From Cercophora sp. LCS_1 (lineage: Eukaryota > Ascomycota > Sordariomycetes > Sordariales > Lasiosphaeriaceae), in contig JAPZLL010000076.1 of assembly GCA_036250225.1 (NCBI GenBank), positions 1-64,000 of the forward strand: DNA of 64,000 bases. The letters are read 5' to 3'. Shown one piece after another: positions 32,318-43,439 of the stretch (within the stretch, counting starts at the first letter, position 1; every line of letters begins with the position of its first letter). The notes beneath the pieces are model-generated. The model saw only the letters and a list, made by a program, of their open reading frames with translations. It searched no databases and was not told the origin of the DNA. The translations under genes and the position numbers were made by a program.

Positions 32318-33112
32318 GGCTCTGATTGAGACTGGGATGAGTATGAATGAGATGAGTGACGATGGAACCAAGAAATCGACAAGGATCAGCAACGAAACAA
32401 GCTCACCCGTTGGCAAGAAAAACTCCATTTAGAACTCGGCCCCCACGATGCGGACCCGTCCAATGCATCCCAATTCAGAGCGGAGATCATGTACTTTCTC
32501 GTCACGTTTCACGCTATTGACGTGCATTGGCCCTTGTCGAGGACCGAGCAACGGGGACAGAGCCCAACACTGGATCCTCCATCATGGAACACAATACGGA
32601 TACGGAATTCGATGTGGCTCGGGCCGTCCAACCCCGCAGTCGGGGTCCAATCCCTATTGTCGATTTACTTTTCGTGATTCCGAATTCCCATCACAGAATC
32701 CTGAAACATGACACAAAATCCTGTTTCTTGCAGACATACCGGCCTCGATATCAATGCTGCGGCTCATGCACGCGCATGCGCTACCTACCCGTCCGCACAT
32801 GAAGACACGACGGCCGGGACCTTTCGCTCCTCGGCACCCCGCACTTTGGTCCCCCCACCGACACCGACGACAGAGCGCAGGGTTCGTGCGGCGTTGAGGA
32901 TGACGCTGCGTTTGCCCGAATGCGGAAGGTGGGAGGGGGCAATGCGACGCTGGCGCAGGTGGTAAAAAGTGCATGTAGCGGGCCAACGGTCTGACCCTGT
33001 TCAGCTCATCACATTGCGAGCGGTGCTTTTCGTCCGGTCATGCTTAAAAACCAGCCCCCGTCAGCTCAGGCCCGTCTTATCTTGACACCGATCACTCGAG
33101 GCCAGATTCATC
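32318..33112. other. Intergenic region upstream of the RhoGAP-like gene
   Basis: About 795 bases with short overlapping frames on both strands and no protein-like sequence. A TTAAAAA element near 33044-33050 may serve as the TATA element for the gene at 33113. Confidence 0.35.
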
Positions 33113-35004
33113 ATGGCGGGCGTCAACAGCATGGACTGGATGTATGTGCTCACTGTCTGTCCAGCGATCTCCACTAACGGCGCAGATCGATCAACACGGG
33201 CTGCTTTGCCGTCAGCAATGCGGCTGCCAAGACGCTGCTTGCGCTCAACAAGTTTGTCCGTGATGTCCGAGAATCCCGGCTCGAGCTGGATGATGTAGCG
33301 ACCCTGCTGCATTCGCTTGACGGGACTTTGGATCTTCTCAAGGACGACGCTTCGTCGTTCCCGCCTCGCTTGGCATTCCTCACGCCAAGGATCCTGAACA
33401 GCTGCTGCGACATCATCAACGAGCTGGACGGATGCATCTCAGTGCTGGGGCGAGAGGGCGTTCCTCGAGCCGAAAAGAAGTCGCGGTGGATGGCCAGCCG
33501 CGATCACATTGAAAAGCTTCGAGGAACTCTTCAGGGGTACAAGACGACTCTGGGTCTTGCGGTGGACCTTATCGTGCTGTACGTTTGTTTCACCATTGCT
33601 ACCGAGACGGTCGCTAACATTTTCAGGACCGGCCCGCGAAAACACGATCACATGTATTCTGACGAGCGCGATGTTCAGGAGTCTGAGACTGAGGAACACA
33701 ACGAATTGGCCAGTGTCGTTTCTCGCATGAGCAATGAGGCGATACAACTCCAGGCCCTGTCCCGGCAAAACGGTGCCTTCGCACCTCTTCACCAGTATAT
33801 TGAGTCACTGCAAGCCCACGCCGTTGCAGCCCTCAATCTCGAACTCGACCGGATTCAAGCTCGTAGGACAAACAAGTCGTCCATGGAAGCCCCAGACAGC
33901 GCTATCGAGATGAGCTACGACGAGCAAGACGTTGCACCTCCGACAAAGTCTACATTCGACATTCCCATGGAGGAGATTGATGAGATGCTGGATGAACTTG
34001 CCGAGATGCCCGTCCGACCACCAACACCACCACCAAAATCTCGCGCAAGATCCATGTCGAGAGAAAGACGTCCCAGCACCAGCTCGGCGAACACGCAATT
34101 CCACCGACCACGAACCCAATCCGACGCCAGCCACCGCCGGGATTGGTCCTTTACTTCCAACATCCCAGACACCTTGCCCGCCTCAACCTCAAGTCCCCCA
34201 TCAACTTCAAGCTCCAACCCACCTCCAACCTCCACCCTTTCCCGCCGCCGAAGTCTCTCCACCGCCCTTCGCAGCCTCAGCTTCCGCCGCAAGCCCTCCC
34301 AAGACACTACGACCTCGGAGCCGCCCCAGCCTGAAATCTTCGGAACCGACCTCTCGACAACCATCACCATCGCCCGCGGGATTGCCGGGACCTCCCATTC
34401 CTCGGGCGGTTCCTCCTCGCACTCCTACCCCCTCTCCATCCTCCGCTGCGTCTACCACATCCGCGACAAGGGCCTCTCCACTCCGGATATCTTCGGCCTT
34501 CCCTCTCCACCAGCCAACATCTCGCATCTTAAGGCCGTCTTCTCCTCCCCCGTAACCGGCTACGGGAAGACACTTTCCTGGGACCCATTCACAGTCCACG
34601 ACGCAGCGAATCTCATCCTCCTCTTCCTCTCTGAGCTCCCCACGCCCTTAATTCCCCTCTCGGTTGCAAAGCGATGGATCGTGCTTTCACGACAGGCAAC
34701 CATTTCGGGGAGCATGGCGATGCGCTTAGACCAGGGTATCGATTTCTGGGAGGAGGCGTTCATGGGGTTGAAGAGCCATGCACGGGCGCTGTTCAAGTTG
34801 TTGGTGAATCTGTGGGGTGAGGTTGCCGATCAGGCGGAGGTGAATGATATGACGGCCGAGAGGTTGGCTGGACGGGTCATGGGCCCCTTGCTGCAGCGGA
34901 GATATGAAACGGATCTGGTGCTGGGGTTGGCGTTTGTGGTGAGGAAGAGGAGTGAGTATGGGGTTGGACTGGGGAGGGGTGGGAGGAGCAATGCTGCGTT
35001 TTAG
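33113..35004 (+). CDS. RhoGAP-like protein lacking the arginine finger, with fungal N-terminal helical domain
   Basis: Three exons (33113-33141, 33186-33578, 33627-35004) give 599 residues. Residues ~10-150 are a helical region (SNAAAKTLLALNKFVRDVRE, LATLLHSLDGTLD-like repeats, CCDIINELDGCISVLG) resembling the N-terminal domain of fungal signalling/STAND-type proteins. A Ser/Pro-rich linker with SR-type motifs follows. The C-terminal part matches RhoGAP: YPLSILRCVYHIRDKGLSTP, DIFGLPSPPANISHLKAVF, VHDAANLILLFLSELPTPLIP and RVMGPLLQR. The usual IFR-SG has become IFGLPS (nt ~34489-34506), so the catalytic Arg is absent and GTPase activation is unlikely. It may bind Rho-family GTPases without stimulating them. 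Intron 2 is 48 bases (in frame), so retention would still give protein. Confidence 0.78.
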
Positions 35005-35965
35005 GGTTAGAAGGTGGGAAAGGATGGTTTGAGTGATGATACCCGGTTGTCTGTTTATTTATCTGTCATTGCAGTGAGTAAAGCTCCGAATTGATGCTTG
35101 CGATTTCCTTTCACAGGGAGGTATTTACTGGAATGTGCCACTTCGGTTTTGGTCTCTCGGGCATCCATGTTGACCTTCGCATCAAGTCAACCGTAAATGG
35201 ATTCATATCGCGGAAACGAGAAACAAGTTACATCTATTATACGGTGAATACAAATGGCACTATTCGACTGAGGAGCAGAGTTGAACTCTTAATCCGAGTG
35301 GTGGTGGTGGTGGAACAGGGAGAGAAAGGTTGAAAGAAAGTTACATGACAAGCTCTAAACTACCTAGCCACTTCAATCAGCTGAATGAACTCACCAAATC
35401 TCTACCCACTACGATACTTGAACAAATTCCTAATTTATCTACTAATTTACCTACCCCGCAAGACGCCCCGCCTGCGAGAAACGCATTGCAGGCGCTTGAG
35501 AAGGAGACCTACCAATGAAAGACAATGTTGCGCTGCAGTCCGTTTTTGGGACCAAGTTCAAGTTCCAAAGCCACACAGTGTCAGGGGCTTAATTGGTTTG
35601 CAGATACGTAACCGCTGAGCGCTGTTTCTGGCGTCTGCGAGAGCCCATGGCGGCAACGCCCATGTTGCCATCCGCGCTGGACATCGCAAGACAAGCTACC
35701 CCCACATAACCACAACGGCGCACAACATGGACCCCGTCACTCAGATGCAGCTCCACGACACATACGGTGAGCCAACGCGTCGAGCCAACAAACAGTCTTG
35801 CTGCAGTTGCGCAATGCACGCATGCAAAGACGCCATCCGAGCACGTCAATCGAGCTAGGCGTTAGTTCCGAAAGTCGGATATAAAACCACACCTCTGTTT
35901 ATTCAAAAAGGGGTGTCTCAGTCACTCTCACTCTCACCTTCAATCGCCACACTGAGTTATTCACA
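35005..35965. other. Intergenic region with TATA element upstream of the flavin monooxygenase
   Basis: About 960 bases. TATAAAA at 35880-35886 lies 86 bases before the ATG at 35966. The remainder has only short frames and no recognisable element. Confidence 0.45.
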
Positions 35966-37592
35966 ATGCCCATCCGTCGTGTCGCCGTCATCGGCGCTGG
36001 TCCCGCCGGCGCCATTGCAACCGACGCGCTCGCCAAGGAACAAGCCTTTGACACCATCCGTGTGTTTGACAGACGTCCAGTCATCGGCGGCACATGGTAG
36101 TGATATTTCAATCTTCACCTCGCCGTTGAGTTGTGTACCCGCTGACACCTGCAGGGTCTACACTCCCCACCTCCCGCCTAAAATCGCCTCCCTGCCAGAT
36201 CTCATCGCTAGCAACGTAGACCACCCCATCCCTCTTCCGTTATCCTTCCCGACAGAAACCCCCAAGTCGGAAGCAGTCAATTCTCACCAACTCCGCTTCT
36301 CCGACTCGGCCCAGCATGAGCACCTTCACTCAAACATCACGCCCGAAATCATGGCTTTCTCCACCGAGCCCTTCCCACCCACCTTGTCAGAACGCGTCCG
36401 GGATAAATACGGCCCTAACGCACCATTTCGCCACCGCGAGGTCATCCGCCAATGGATTGAGACCATCTTCCTCAAGGGTGGCTACGACAAGTTTCTGGAG
36501 CTGGAGACGACAGTTGAGCGTGCAGAGAAGGTCAACGGCGAGTGGGTTCTCACCCTCCGTAAGGAGGGACGATACAAGGACTATTGGTGGCAGGAAAGTT
36601 TTGATGCGCTTGTCGTGGCAACGGGACACTATAACGTGCCGTGGATCCCTGAGGTTGAGGGCATCGTGGAGTACGACAGGCGGTGGCCAGGGCGGGTGGT
36701 GCATAGTAAGCATTTTCGTAGTGGTGAGGGGTTCAGAGGGAAGGTGAGTCCATGTCGTTTTCCTTGAAGTTTGGGACTGTACTGACGAGAACAGAAAGTC
36801 GTTGTTGTTGGAGGGAGCGTCTCGGCACATGAGATTGTGCACGAGGTGTTGCCGTTTGCACAGCATCCGGTGTATGCCTCGTTGCGGGGGGATCCGATCC
36901 CATCATTTGGATGGGCACCGTTTATCCATCCGTATATCGAAGTGAAGAAGCAGATCAAGCGGCTGGATCCGGCGACAGGAAACGTCCATTTCGTTGATGG
37001 GACGGTGTTAGAGAATGTTGATCACATCGTTTACGCCACGGGATATACCTTCAGTCTGCCATATCTACCACAGGTTCAGGAGCGCATCAAAACGGCCTAT
37101 CGAAGGCTGCCGGGTGTGTTTCAGCACACTTTTGACATCCTCGACCCGACGCTCAGTTATGTCGGCATGGTGAGTTAGGTTGACTTTTAATTGGAATAGC
37201 GCTGACGGATCTAGCTTGGCGGAGGGTTTACGTTCCGTGTTTATGAGTGGCAGGCGGTGGCTGTTGCTCGTCAGTTGGCAGGACGAGGGCGGCCGTTGCC
37301 GTCGACCGCAGAGCAGCAGGTTTGGGAGACAAAGAGAGCAGCGCTCAAGGGAGGCGGGAAGGACTACTATTCCATTGCTCCAGATTATCAGGACTTCTTC
37401 GAGTTCCTGCGCGAGGTTGCCGGCGACCCTGCGCCGGGGACAACAGGGCGTGTTCTCCCCAAATTTGACCCGAAGCTGTTGGGGATTTGGACGGGCATGG
37501 TGGGTGCGAAGATTCGGGGCTTTGAGGAATCAAGGCGCAAGGCCGAAGAGGAGCTGAAGAAGGCAAATGAGCCAATTAAGGCGAGGTTGTAA
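35966..37592 (+). CDS. Flavin-containing monooxygenase (FMO family)
   Basis: Four exons (35966-36096, 36155-36743, 36795-37169, 37215-37592) give 490 residues. The FAD loop is VAVIGAGPAGA (residues 7-17) followed by VFDRRPVIGGTW. The FMO fingerprint F-G---H (here WPGRVVHSKHFR), the NADPH loop VVVVGGSVSAHEI, and the ATGYTFSLPYL segment are all present. FMOs oxidise soft nucleophiles (N, S) using NADPH and O2; fungal members also serve in detoxification and secondary metabolism. There are small introns of 58, 51 and 45 bases and no defect is visible. It lies on the same strand as the broken HET copy 3 and the nitronate monooxygenase, without operon-like coupling. Confidence 0.92.
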
Positions 37593-38218
37593 TTTATGGG
37601 GCAAGGAAGCTCAATACCCATCTTTGCCAAATACCAAACTACCTAGTGAAACCAGATAAAAGCTGCCGCTCTCACACCATCCTCGTTTGTTATATAAGTC
37701 AACGATTCGGAAAAACACATTTGGTCTCCCCAAGGTTCCGACAAGCAATATTAGGGGAATACCGCGAGGCCACATCTTTGCATCCTTCCCCCAGACCCAA
37801 TAGATACTTAACATTGGGGTCTCTGATTCAACCCCCAAATCTGAAATGTGTGGCCTCACTCTTGCCGCAAGTACACGTATAACGGAGGCTCCTTTCCTCC
37901 CTGCATGACCGCTGCTCTACCAAAACGGGACGGAGTAGAGGAAAACAAGATAACTTTTAAAGCAGATCTATGAGGGTTCGACACCACAACCAGAGGATGG
38001 GTCCACATAAGGATTTGTGCCATTTCATGTCGCCGAAGAACAAAAGATGTAACCCCGCTTCTAAGGAATGGCAATGCTTAGAGAGTTGTCGCGCATTCCA
38101 TTAGGCATCAATAGGCCTTCTCAGGTAGGATGCTCGTTTGAGATTGCATGTCTTTTCAATCCACCCAAATAGTCCAGAAGCTATTGTCGGGTGTTTACCA
38201 GCTTCCCCTCGGAACAAC
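37593..38218. other. Intergenic region before HET copy 3
   Basis: About 625 bases. An imperfect stem (CTCTAC ... GTAGAG, ~37918-37943) is present. A GGTTCGACACC sequence at ~37975 resembles a tRNA B-box but has no matching tRNA fold. Confidence 0.4.
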
Positions 38219-40246
38219 ATGGGCTCCAGTTACTCAATGTTGTACACCCCCCTTGACGAAAAGAACGCCGAGATACGGACTATTCACATATTACCCAACG
38301 TCGACCCCTCCAGCCAGGTCCAATGTATAATGGGCACCACGTCCCCCAGCCAGGGCTCTAGCTTTGGTGCCCTTTCTTATGTCTGGGGTGATAATGAAAA
38401 CGGTGGTACGATTACCATCAACGGCCACCAAGTCCGGGTCACAACAAACCTGGATGATTTCCTCCGCCGTATCCGACGCTCTGATAGTGGGCAAGTCTCT
38501 CAGTTATGGGTCGACGCCATCTGCATCAATCAAAACGACCCCAACGAGAGATCTAGCCAAGCCAACCTGATGCGACGCATCTACTCGTCTGCCACGACTG
38601 TTTTTGCCTGGTTTGGGCCCGACAACTGCGACCTCGCTTTCAAAACCATTAGCGAGTTGTCGGCCGAGTCGCCAACCGCAGAGGGCATCAGTGATAACGA
38701 CCCCGAGTTACACCGGTTCCTCACCCTGAACTGGCTGCAAAAATATCCGCACCTATGCGAAGAACAGAATATTGGAGTCCCCAACTGCCCCTGGGGAGCA
38801 GTGGCTACGTTCCTCCACGCGCCGTATTGGCAGCGCGTATGGATTTTCCAAGAGGTTGCCCTCGTATGTTCTCTCATCATGGTCAGTCCTGGGTCTCGTC
38901 AGCTGTCTTGGCCTGACCTGAGCATCGCATCGATGTTTGTGGCGCTGGTGAGGAGAATGAACCAAGCCAACATCCCAACATTGGGGAGGCCAATCCAAAA
39001 GCCACCCTTCATGTCAGCCGGCGTATGGGGCATAGTCTCGTGCGATGCGCCTGACATGACCAACATTGTTCAATGGCCGCTCGTCCATCAAATTCATACC
39101 TCGTCGCGTCTATACACCGAGGAACTGGCATCGCGTCGCTGGTTGCCCTCCGACTTTGCGTTCAACCTGAAGGCCACTGATCCGAGGGATTGCACATACG
39201 GCTTTTTAGGAATCACGCAACTTCCCATCACGCCCAACTACAGCAAGCAAAATACGGCCTCCGATGCCTACGTTGAGTATGCCAGCGGCTGGCTCGACTT
39301 TTCCCGCCAGAGACGACTTCGTCCAGACACTTCGCCGCTACATTTTCTCTCATACGGCGGCAGAGGGTTATTCATCGGGTGGTCTTCCCAGCCCAGCTAG
39401 ATGCCGAACTTTACCAACCACCGTCACGCGGCCATCAAGCCTTCTTGTCCCATGTCAAAAGGCGAGGCGAGCAAGGGTCTTTTCTTGGGAACCGAGCAAG
39501 AATACCCATATATAGTACCCAACACAAAGGCTCTCTTCGTCTACGGCGTGCAGGTTGACCAAGTCAGTTCAGTCTGTAGTCAGTAGATGACTAAGCCGGT
39601 ACCAAATGACACGCTTCTTCTTCAATTCCTCAGCAACTCCCAATCCCGTCACACGACTTATATAGCAGAAATCCCTCCACTTCAAGCCTGTCTCCAAGCA
39701 CTTGGCCACGACCTAACCTACAGGGTTGACAGAAGAACATTTTTAGAGGGACTGGCAGCGCTGTATCTGCGAACGAGCCACGGGGGCGCTGCGAAGGGCG
39801 ACTTCGACCAGGCCATTCAGAATCTATCCTTTTTAGGGCTTGGCAACCTCACAGCTTTCAACCACAAACTACTAGATTCCATCTTTCCAGAGGCCGAGCT
39901 TACCGAATGCTTGTACGGGGGAATGGCCCCAAGGGAGGTTTTCACCATGGAAGGTCCCATCAAATGTGTCTGGGATAACATTTTATTGGACTCTGTGACG
40001 CTGGAAGTGAAATGGAAGCTTGGAGAGACCCAAAAAGGGTATATAGGCCTCGTTCCCCGGGAAACAAGCGCAGGAGACGTTGTTTGCGTTGTCAGTGGAT
40101 GCGACACGCCTGTTATTCTCCGTCGCCACGGTGATGGCTACTACGACTTTGTGGGGACAGCATTCATTGTTGGGCTCATGAATGGGGAGGCAAAAGCCCT
40201 GGTTGGTGAGCAGAAGGCTCTTCAGGGCTGGTTTGAGTTGAGATGA
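38219..40246 (+). pseudogene. HET-domain gene, copy 3, with two in-frame TAG codons
   Basis: One continuous frame of 676 codons runs from the ATG at 38219 to the TGA at 40244-40246, interrupted by two TAG codons. The HET core is intact: Y-PLDEKNAEIRTI lead, GALSYVWGDNE at residues 50-60, LWVDAICINQND at 97-108, YWQRVWIFQEVAL, and DPRDCTYGFLG. The first TAG (39398-39400, codon 394) sits in PS-TAG-MPNF, where the family has LPSW-P--. The second (39584-39586, codon 456) precedes MTKPVP. Downstream sequence still looks like a HET C-terminal half (YLRTS, AGDVVCVVSGCDTPVILR, VGTAFIVGLMNGEA). It is thus a recently disabled gene, or one whose first 393 codons still make a HET-domain-only product. Confidence 0.85.
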
Positions 40247-40639
40247 TCCTTGCGTCTGGGCATTCAATCTCAAAGGGTCAGGTTGGGTGTGGGAGACTAA
40301 GTAAGTTGCCTCTTTTCTCAGCAACGTTTGCACCGGAGGGTTCCAAATTAGGGAAATCCTGACCAACTTGCACATGATTTAAGTCGCACGCAGGCCAGGG
40401 GTAACGACAGTCCGGAGTGCCCGCTAGCGGCTCGCAGTTGCCCCTTTGACGGGCAAACTGCGTCAGGGGTGCTTTGTCATCGACCTCGGTAATCGCTCAC
40501 GACAACTCCGCGGAATCCAATTGCACTTGGACAATCTGAGCAAACACGCATCCTCTTCTTACCTTCAACCACAAAACATTGGGCACTTCATTTTCATCCA
40601 ACAACTGCAACAAGAATCGCACCGTCAGCCACACTCACA
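40247..40639. other. Intergenic region upstream of the nitronate monooxygenase
   Basis: About 390 bases with no gene recognised. The last ~80 bases are A/C-rich, as in a typical fungal 5' leader. Confidence 0.35.
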
Positions 40640-41665
40640 ATGCCAGCCAACACCCTCATCCCGAAATACCCTTGGGCCCTCTCACCCCTCATCATCGCTG
40701 CGCCAATGCGTCTCATTACCGGTCCTCACCTCGCCCTCTCGGTCGCACGCGCCGGCGGTATCGGCTTCGTCGGGCCCGGCCAAACCCTCGCAGACCTTAA
40801 AACCGCCACATCCCTGCACTTCGAATCACCCCTGCCGAGCTACACCTCGCCCAAGCTCCCGCTTGGCGTTGCTTTCCAGATGCACGCCGACTCCCTCCCC
40901 GACGCGGCAACCGCTATCTCCACCCACCCGCCAATCGCAGCATGGCTCTTCGCCCCTCGTAACGGCCAATCCGAAACAGACACTTGGATCTCCACCCTGC
41001 GGAAAACATCACCCGGCATTCAAATCTGGTTACAAATTGGGACTCTGACCGAGGCGCTGTCCGCAGCCAAGAGCGGCCACCCGCCTGATGTCCTAGTGAT
41101 TCAGGGTGCCGAAGCGGGAGGACATGGCCGCGCACATGACGGGGTGGGGTTCATCACGTTGCTACCCGAAGTAGATGATGCGTTGGGAGGAAAGATTCCG
41201 CTTGTTGCAGCGGGTGGGATCATTGATGGACGGGGCGTAGTTGCTGCGCTTGGGGTTGGGGCCAAGGGTGCAGCGATGGGGACGAGGTTTCTTGCTAGTG
41301 AGGAGGCGAGGGTGAAGGAGGGATATCAACAGGATGTGGTGAGAACGCAAGACGGGGCGAAGAACACGGTGCGGACAGGCCTGTATAATCGGCTGAGGGG
41401 AAGTGAGTTTCCGTCTGAATGGGAGCCGAGAGGAGTTGCGAATAAGAGTTGGGAGGAGTGGAAGAGTGGCGTGAATTTTGAGGAGCTCAAAAGGAAGCAC
41501 GATGAAGCTGTGAAGGAGGGAAAAGGTTGGGGTGAGGACGGACGGACGGCGACGTATGCTGGGGCCGGGATTGGTTTGGTGAGAAGGGTCGAGGCAGCTG
41601 GGAGGATCGTGGAGGAGACGAGAGCAGAAGCAAAGAACATCATGAAGCGTTTGCGTGAGATGTAG
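40640..41665 (+). CDS. Nitronate monooxygenase (2-nitropropane dioxygenase family)
   Basis: Intronless, 341 residues, starting at the ATG at 40640 (CTCACAATGCC). A TIM-barrel flavoprotein of the NMO family: APMRLITGPHLALSVARAGG near the N-terminus, GVAFQMHAD, DVLVIQGAEAGGHGR (active-site His in the GGHG motif), IPLVAAGGIIDGRGVVAAL and GAKGAAMGTRFLASEEA (FMN phosphate binding). The enzyme uses FMN and O2 to oxidise alkyl nitronates such as propionate 3-nitronate. It is complete, with no defect visible. Confidence 0.92.
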   Translation: MPANTLIPKYPWALSPLIIAAPMRLITGPHLALSVARAGGIGFVGPGQTLADLKTATSLHFESPLPSYTSPKLPLGVAFQMHADSLPDAATAISTHPPIAAWLFAPRNGQSETDTWISTLRKTSPGIQIWLQIGTLTEALSAAKSGHPPDVLVIQGAEAGGHGRAHDGVGFITLLPEVDDALGGKIPLVAAGGIIDGRGVVAALGVGAKGAAMGTRFLASEEARVKEGYQQDVVRTQDGAKNTVRTGLYNRLRGSEFPSEWEPRGVANKSWEEWKSGVNFEELKRKHDEAVKEGKGWGEDGRTATYAGAGIGLVRRVEAAGRIVEETRAEAKNIMKRLREM

Positions 41666-41897
41666 AGATTAGCATCAAGAAGAAAAGGTTTGTTCATCGA
41701 GAGGATAAGACGATAAGCAGGATCCACAAGTTTCCATGTGCCGAGACCAACTTGAACTGCGGATGTCGGTGCTAAACTTTATTTCCACAGCAGCGGCCTA
41801 GACTCCGCAGGCTCCACTCCTTCCCTGCCTCATTGAGGTGCTCCAGGTTTCCCTCTCGCACTTTCACGCATTCCAAACATGTGCCCACAAAAAAGGC

Positions 41898-43079
41898 TCA
41901 TTCCAGCGATTCGACCCTGACGCCCCAGGTCTCGAGCTGCTCAACACCATACATGGCCTCCAACAGAAACTTGCCAAACTCATCCACCTCCTCCGGCTTC
42001 GTCTCGTCAAACAGGCGGCCAATCTGCGCCTGCGTCACAAAGCCAACGTCTTGCTCAGCACACAACTTGGTCCACGCCCACGCCGTCTTTGCGTCCCACA
42101 CCCCCACCCGCGTCGTGAGCATCAGCCCGCCCGCACACCGCAGCTTCCCTTCCCGCAGCATGCTGTAACACGTCTGGGTGCCGCACGCAATAAACCATGT
42201 CCGCCGCACACTTTCGGCGAGGATCCACGCGTGCCAAAACGCTTCAACCTGCGTGGTTGGCTCACGGTCTCGGCCGTCCAGAAGACCACCCACCAACAGT
42301 TGGCCGCTTTCCGCGGCTGCTCTCGCCGAATCCAGCATCTCCACGCGCCACACTGCCAAGGTTTCGAGGTGTATCTCTGCCAGGTGCCGCAGACGGATAT
42401 CGCCGTCGAATAGACCGAGTGTGATGTACACCAGCATGGCATGCACGCGGGCTACGTGCTCAAACGCATCTAGCCTTGAGGGATCGGAATAGTCGGCAAC
42501 TAGCTGCTCCAGCCTTTCCCCCATGATGCGCATCACCATGTTCTCCGTCTTGGGCGCCTTAGCGAGATACGCCGTCAACGCTGTGAAAGCATCCTGCGCA
42601 CATCGCGGCAGTCGTCTCCGGTAGAACCTAGAGTGAAATAACGGACTCGACCCTTTAGCTGCCCAGTCCGTTATCAACGCCTGCATCTGTCTTGCAAATC
42701 GTTCTAGCAACGGAGAGTTTCGCCGCTCAACAACGCTCGCAGCCGCAGCGGCCGGGACCTGGCGAACCACCCAGGTATCGGGGGTCAGGAACCACGCCGT
42801 TTGAAGGTCTTGGAGTGTGAGTGTCCCAGGGGACGGGGCGACGACGGGTGACGGTGGCCTCACGCCGCACAAGTCGTTGCTGGCGATATTCAAGGTCACT
42901 GTGGGTGACTGGACCGGAACCACGCCCATGTAATCCGACAGGACCCAGCATGATTCCTTGGAGGGCGGATACACACATGGCAGGCCGCGGGCGTTGCAGC
43001 GGGCGCACGCGGGGAGTCCGCGGGAGCATCGGCGCTTCGATTTCGCGCACAAAGCGCAAGCTTTTGTTTCGAAGGCCAT
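41898..43079 (-). CDS. Zn2Cys6 transcription factor, copy 4 (AflR-like zinc cluster)
   Basis: Intronless, 393 residues, starting at the ATG at 43079. The zinc cluster sits at the very N-terminus (ACALCAKSKRRCSRGLPACA): Cys8, 11, 18, 25, 28 and 35. The rest is helical with a regulatory-type body (FTALTAYLAKAPKTENMVMR, AESVRRTWFIACGTQTCYSM) resembling short AflR-type regulators of metabolic clusters. It is divergent from an SDR gene with 451 bases between start codons, and that region contains a CGG-type inverted repeat. This layout suggests the SDR as a target, which is inference. Confidence 0.88.
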   Translation of the reverse strand: MAFETKACALCAKSKRRCSRGLPACARCNARGLPCVYPPSKESCWVLSDYMGVVPVQSPTVTLNIASNDLCGVRPPSPVVAPSPGTLTLQDLQTAWFLTPDTWVVRQVPAAAAASVVERRNSPLLERFARQMQALITDWAAKGSSPLFHSRFYRRRLPRCAQDAFTALTAYLAKAPKTENMVMRIMGERLEQLVADYSDPSRLDAFEHVARVHAMLVYITLGLFDGDIRLRHLAEIHLETLAVWRVEMLDSARAAAESGQLLVGGLLDGRDREPTTQVEAFWHAWILAESVRRTWFIACGTQTCYSMLREGKLRCAGGLMLTTRVGVWDAKTAWAWTKLCAEQDVGFVTQAQIGRLFDETKPEEVDEFGKFLLEAMYGVEQLETWGVRVESLE

Positions 43080-43389
43080 GAGGCAAGCTGCGATGCGGTG
43101 AGTCGAGCTGAGACGGTCGTTGACGGTGGATTGTGAAATTTGTCAGCCTCCGTCTTATGTCTTAGAGCTGCGCCGCTGCGGTAAGCCTGCGGGATGGATG
43201 CGGGCGCTAACCTATTTAGTCAGATCCTCCGCGCCGCCATCCGCGCCGGCGCCGTTGGCGGACTCCCGCCAGTTCGGAAGCGGAGGTTGCCGAGCTGACA
43301 GACAATGCGAGCGCTGGGCGTACGAGTGGATGAATGGAGCAATGTCCAATTTGGTACCGCGTGTTGCCTGGCGACTCGCACCCGCGGAG

Positions 43390-43418
43390 TCCGACGGTGC
43401 ATTGGTGACACCGTCCGA
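43390..43418. promoter_or_regulatory. Inverted repeat with CCG/CGG half-sites in a divergent promoter
   Basis: TCCGACGGTG (43390-43399) faces CACCGTCCGA (43409-43418) across 9 bases. The inner seven bases of each arm (GACGGTG / CACCGTC) pair perfectly, with one mismatch further out. CGG triplets in symmetric arrangement are typical Zn2Cys6 dimer sites. It lies 16 bases upstream of a TATAAG box for the SDR gene. Confidence 0.55.
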
Positions 43419-43433
43419 TGACCGGCTCGGGGG

Positions 43434-43439
43434 TATAAG
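43434..43439 (+). promoter_or_regulatory. TATA element of the SDR gene
   Basis: TATAAG, 97 bases before the ATG at 43531, just downstream of the inverted repeat. Confidence 0.5.

Noticed and set aside
37905..38000. Possible tRNA (GGTTCGACACC B-box-like sequence and a GGTAGAGC stretch on the other strand)
   Set aside because: The two elements are on opposite strands, the T-stem does not pair and no acceptor or anticodon arm can be folded.
20274..39400. UAG reassigned to Trp, given several TAG-for-Trp positions
   Set aside because: Intact genes in the window have no internal TAG and some (carbonic anhydrase, SDR) end in TAG; RIP-like mutation explains the pattern more simply.
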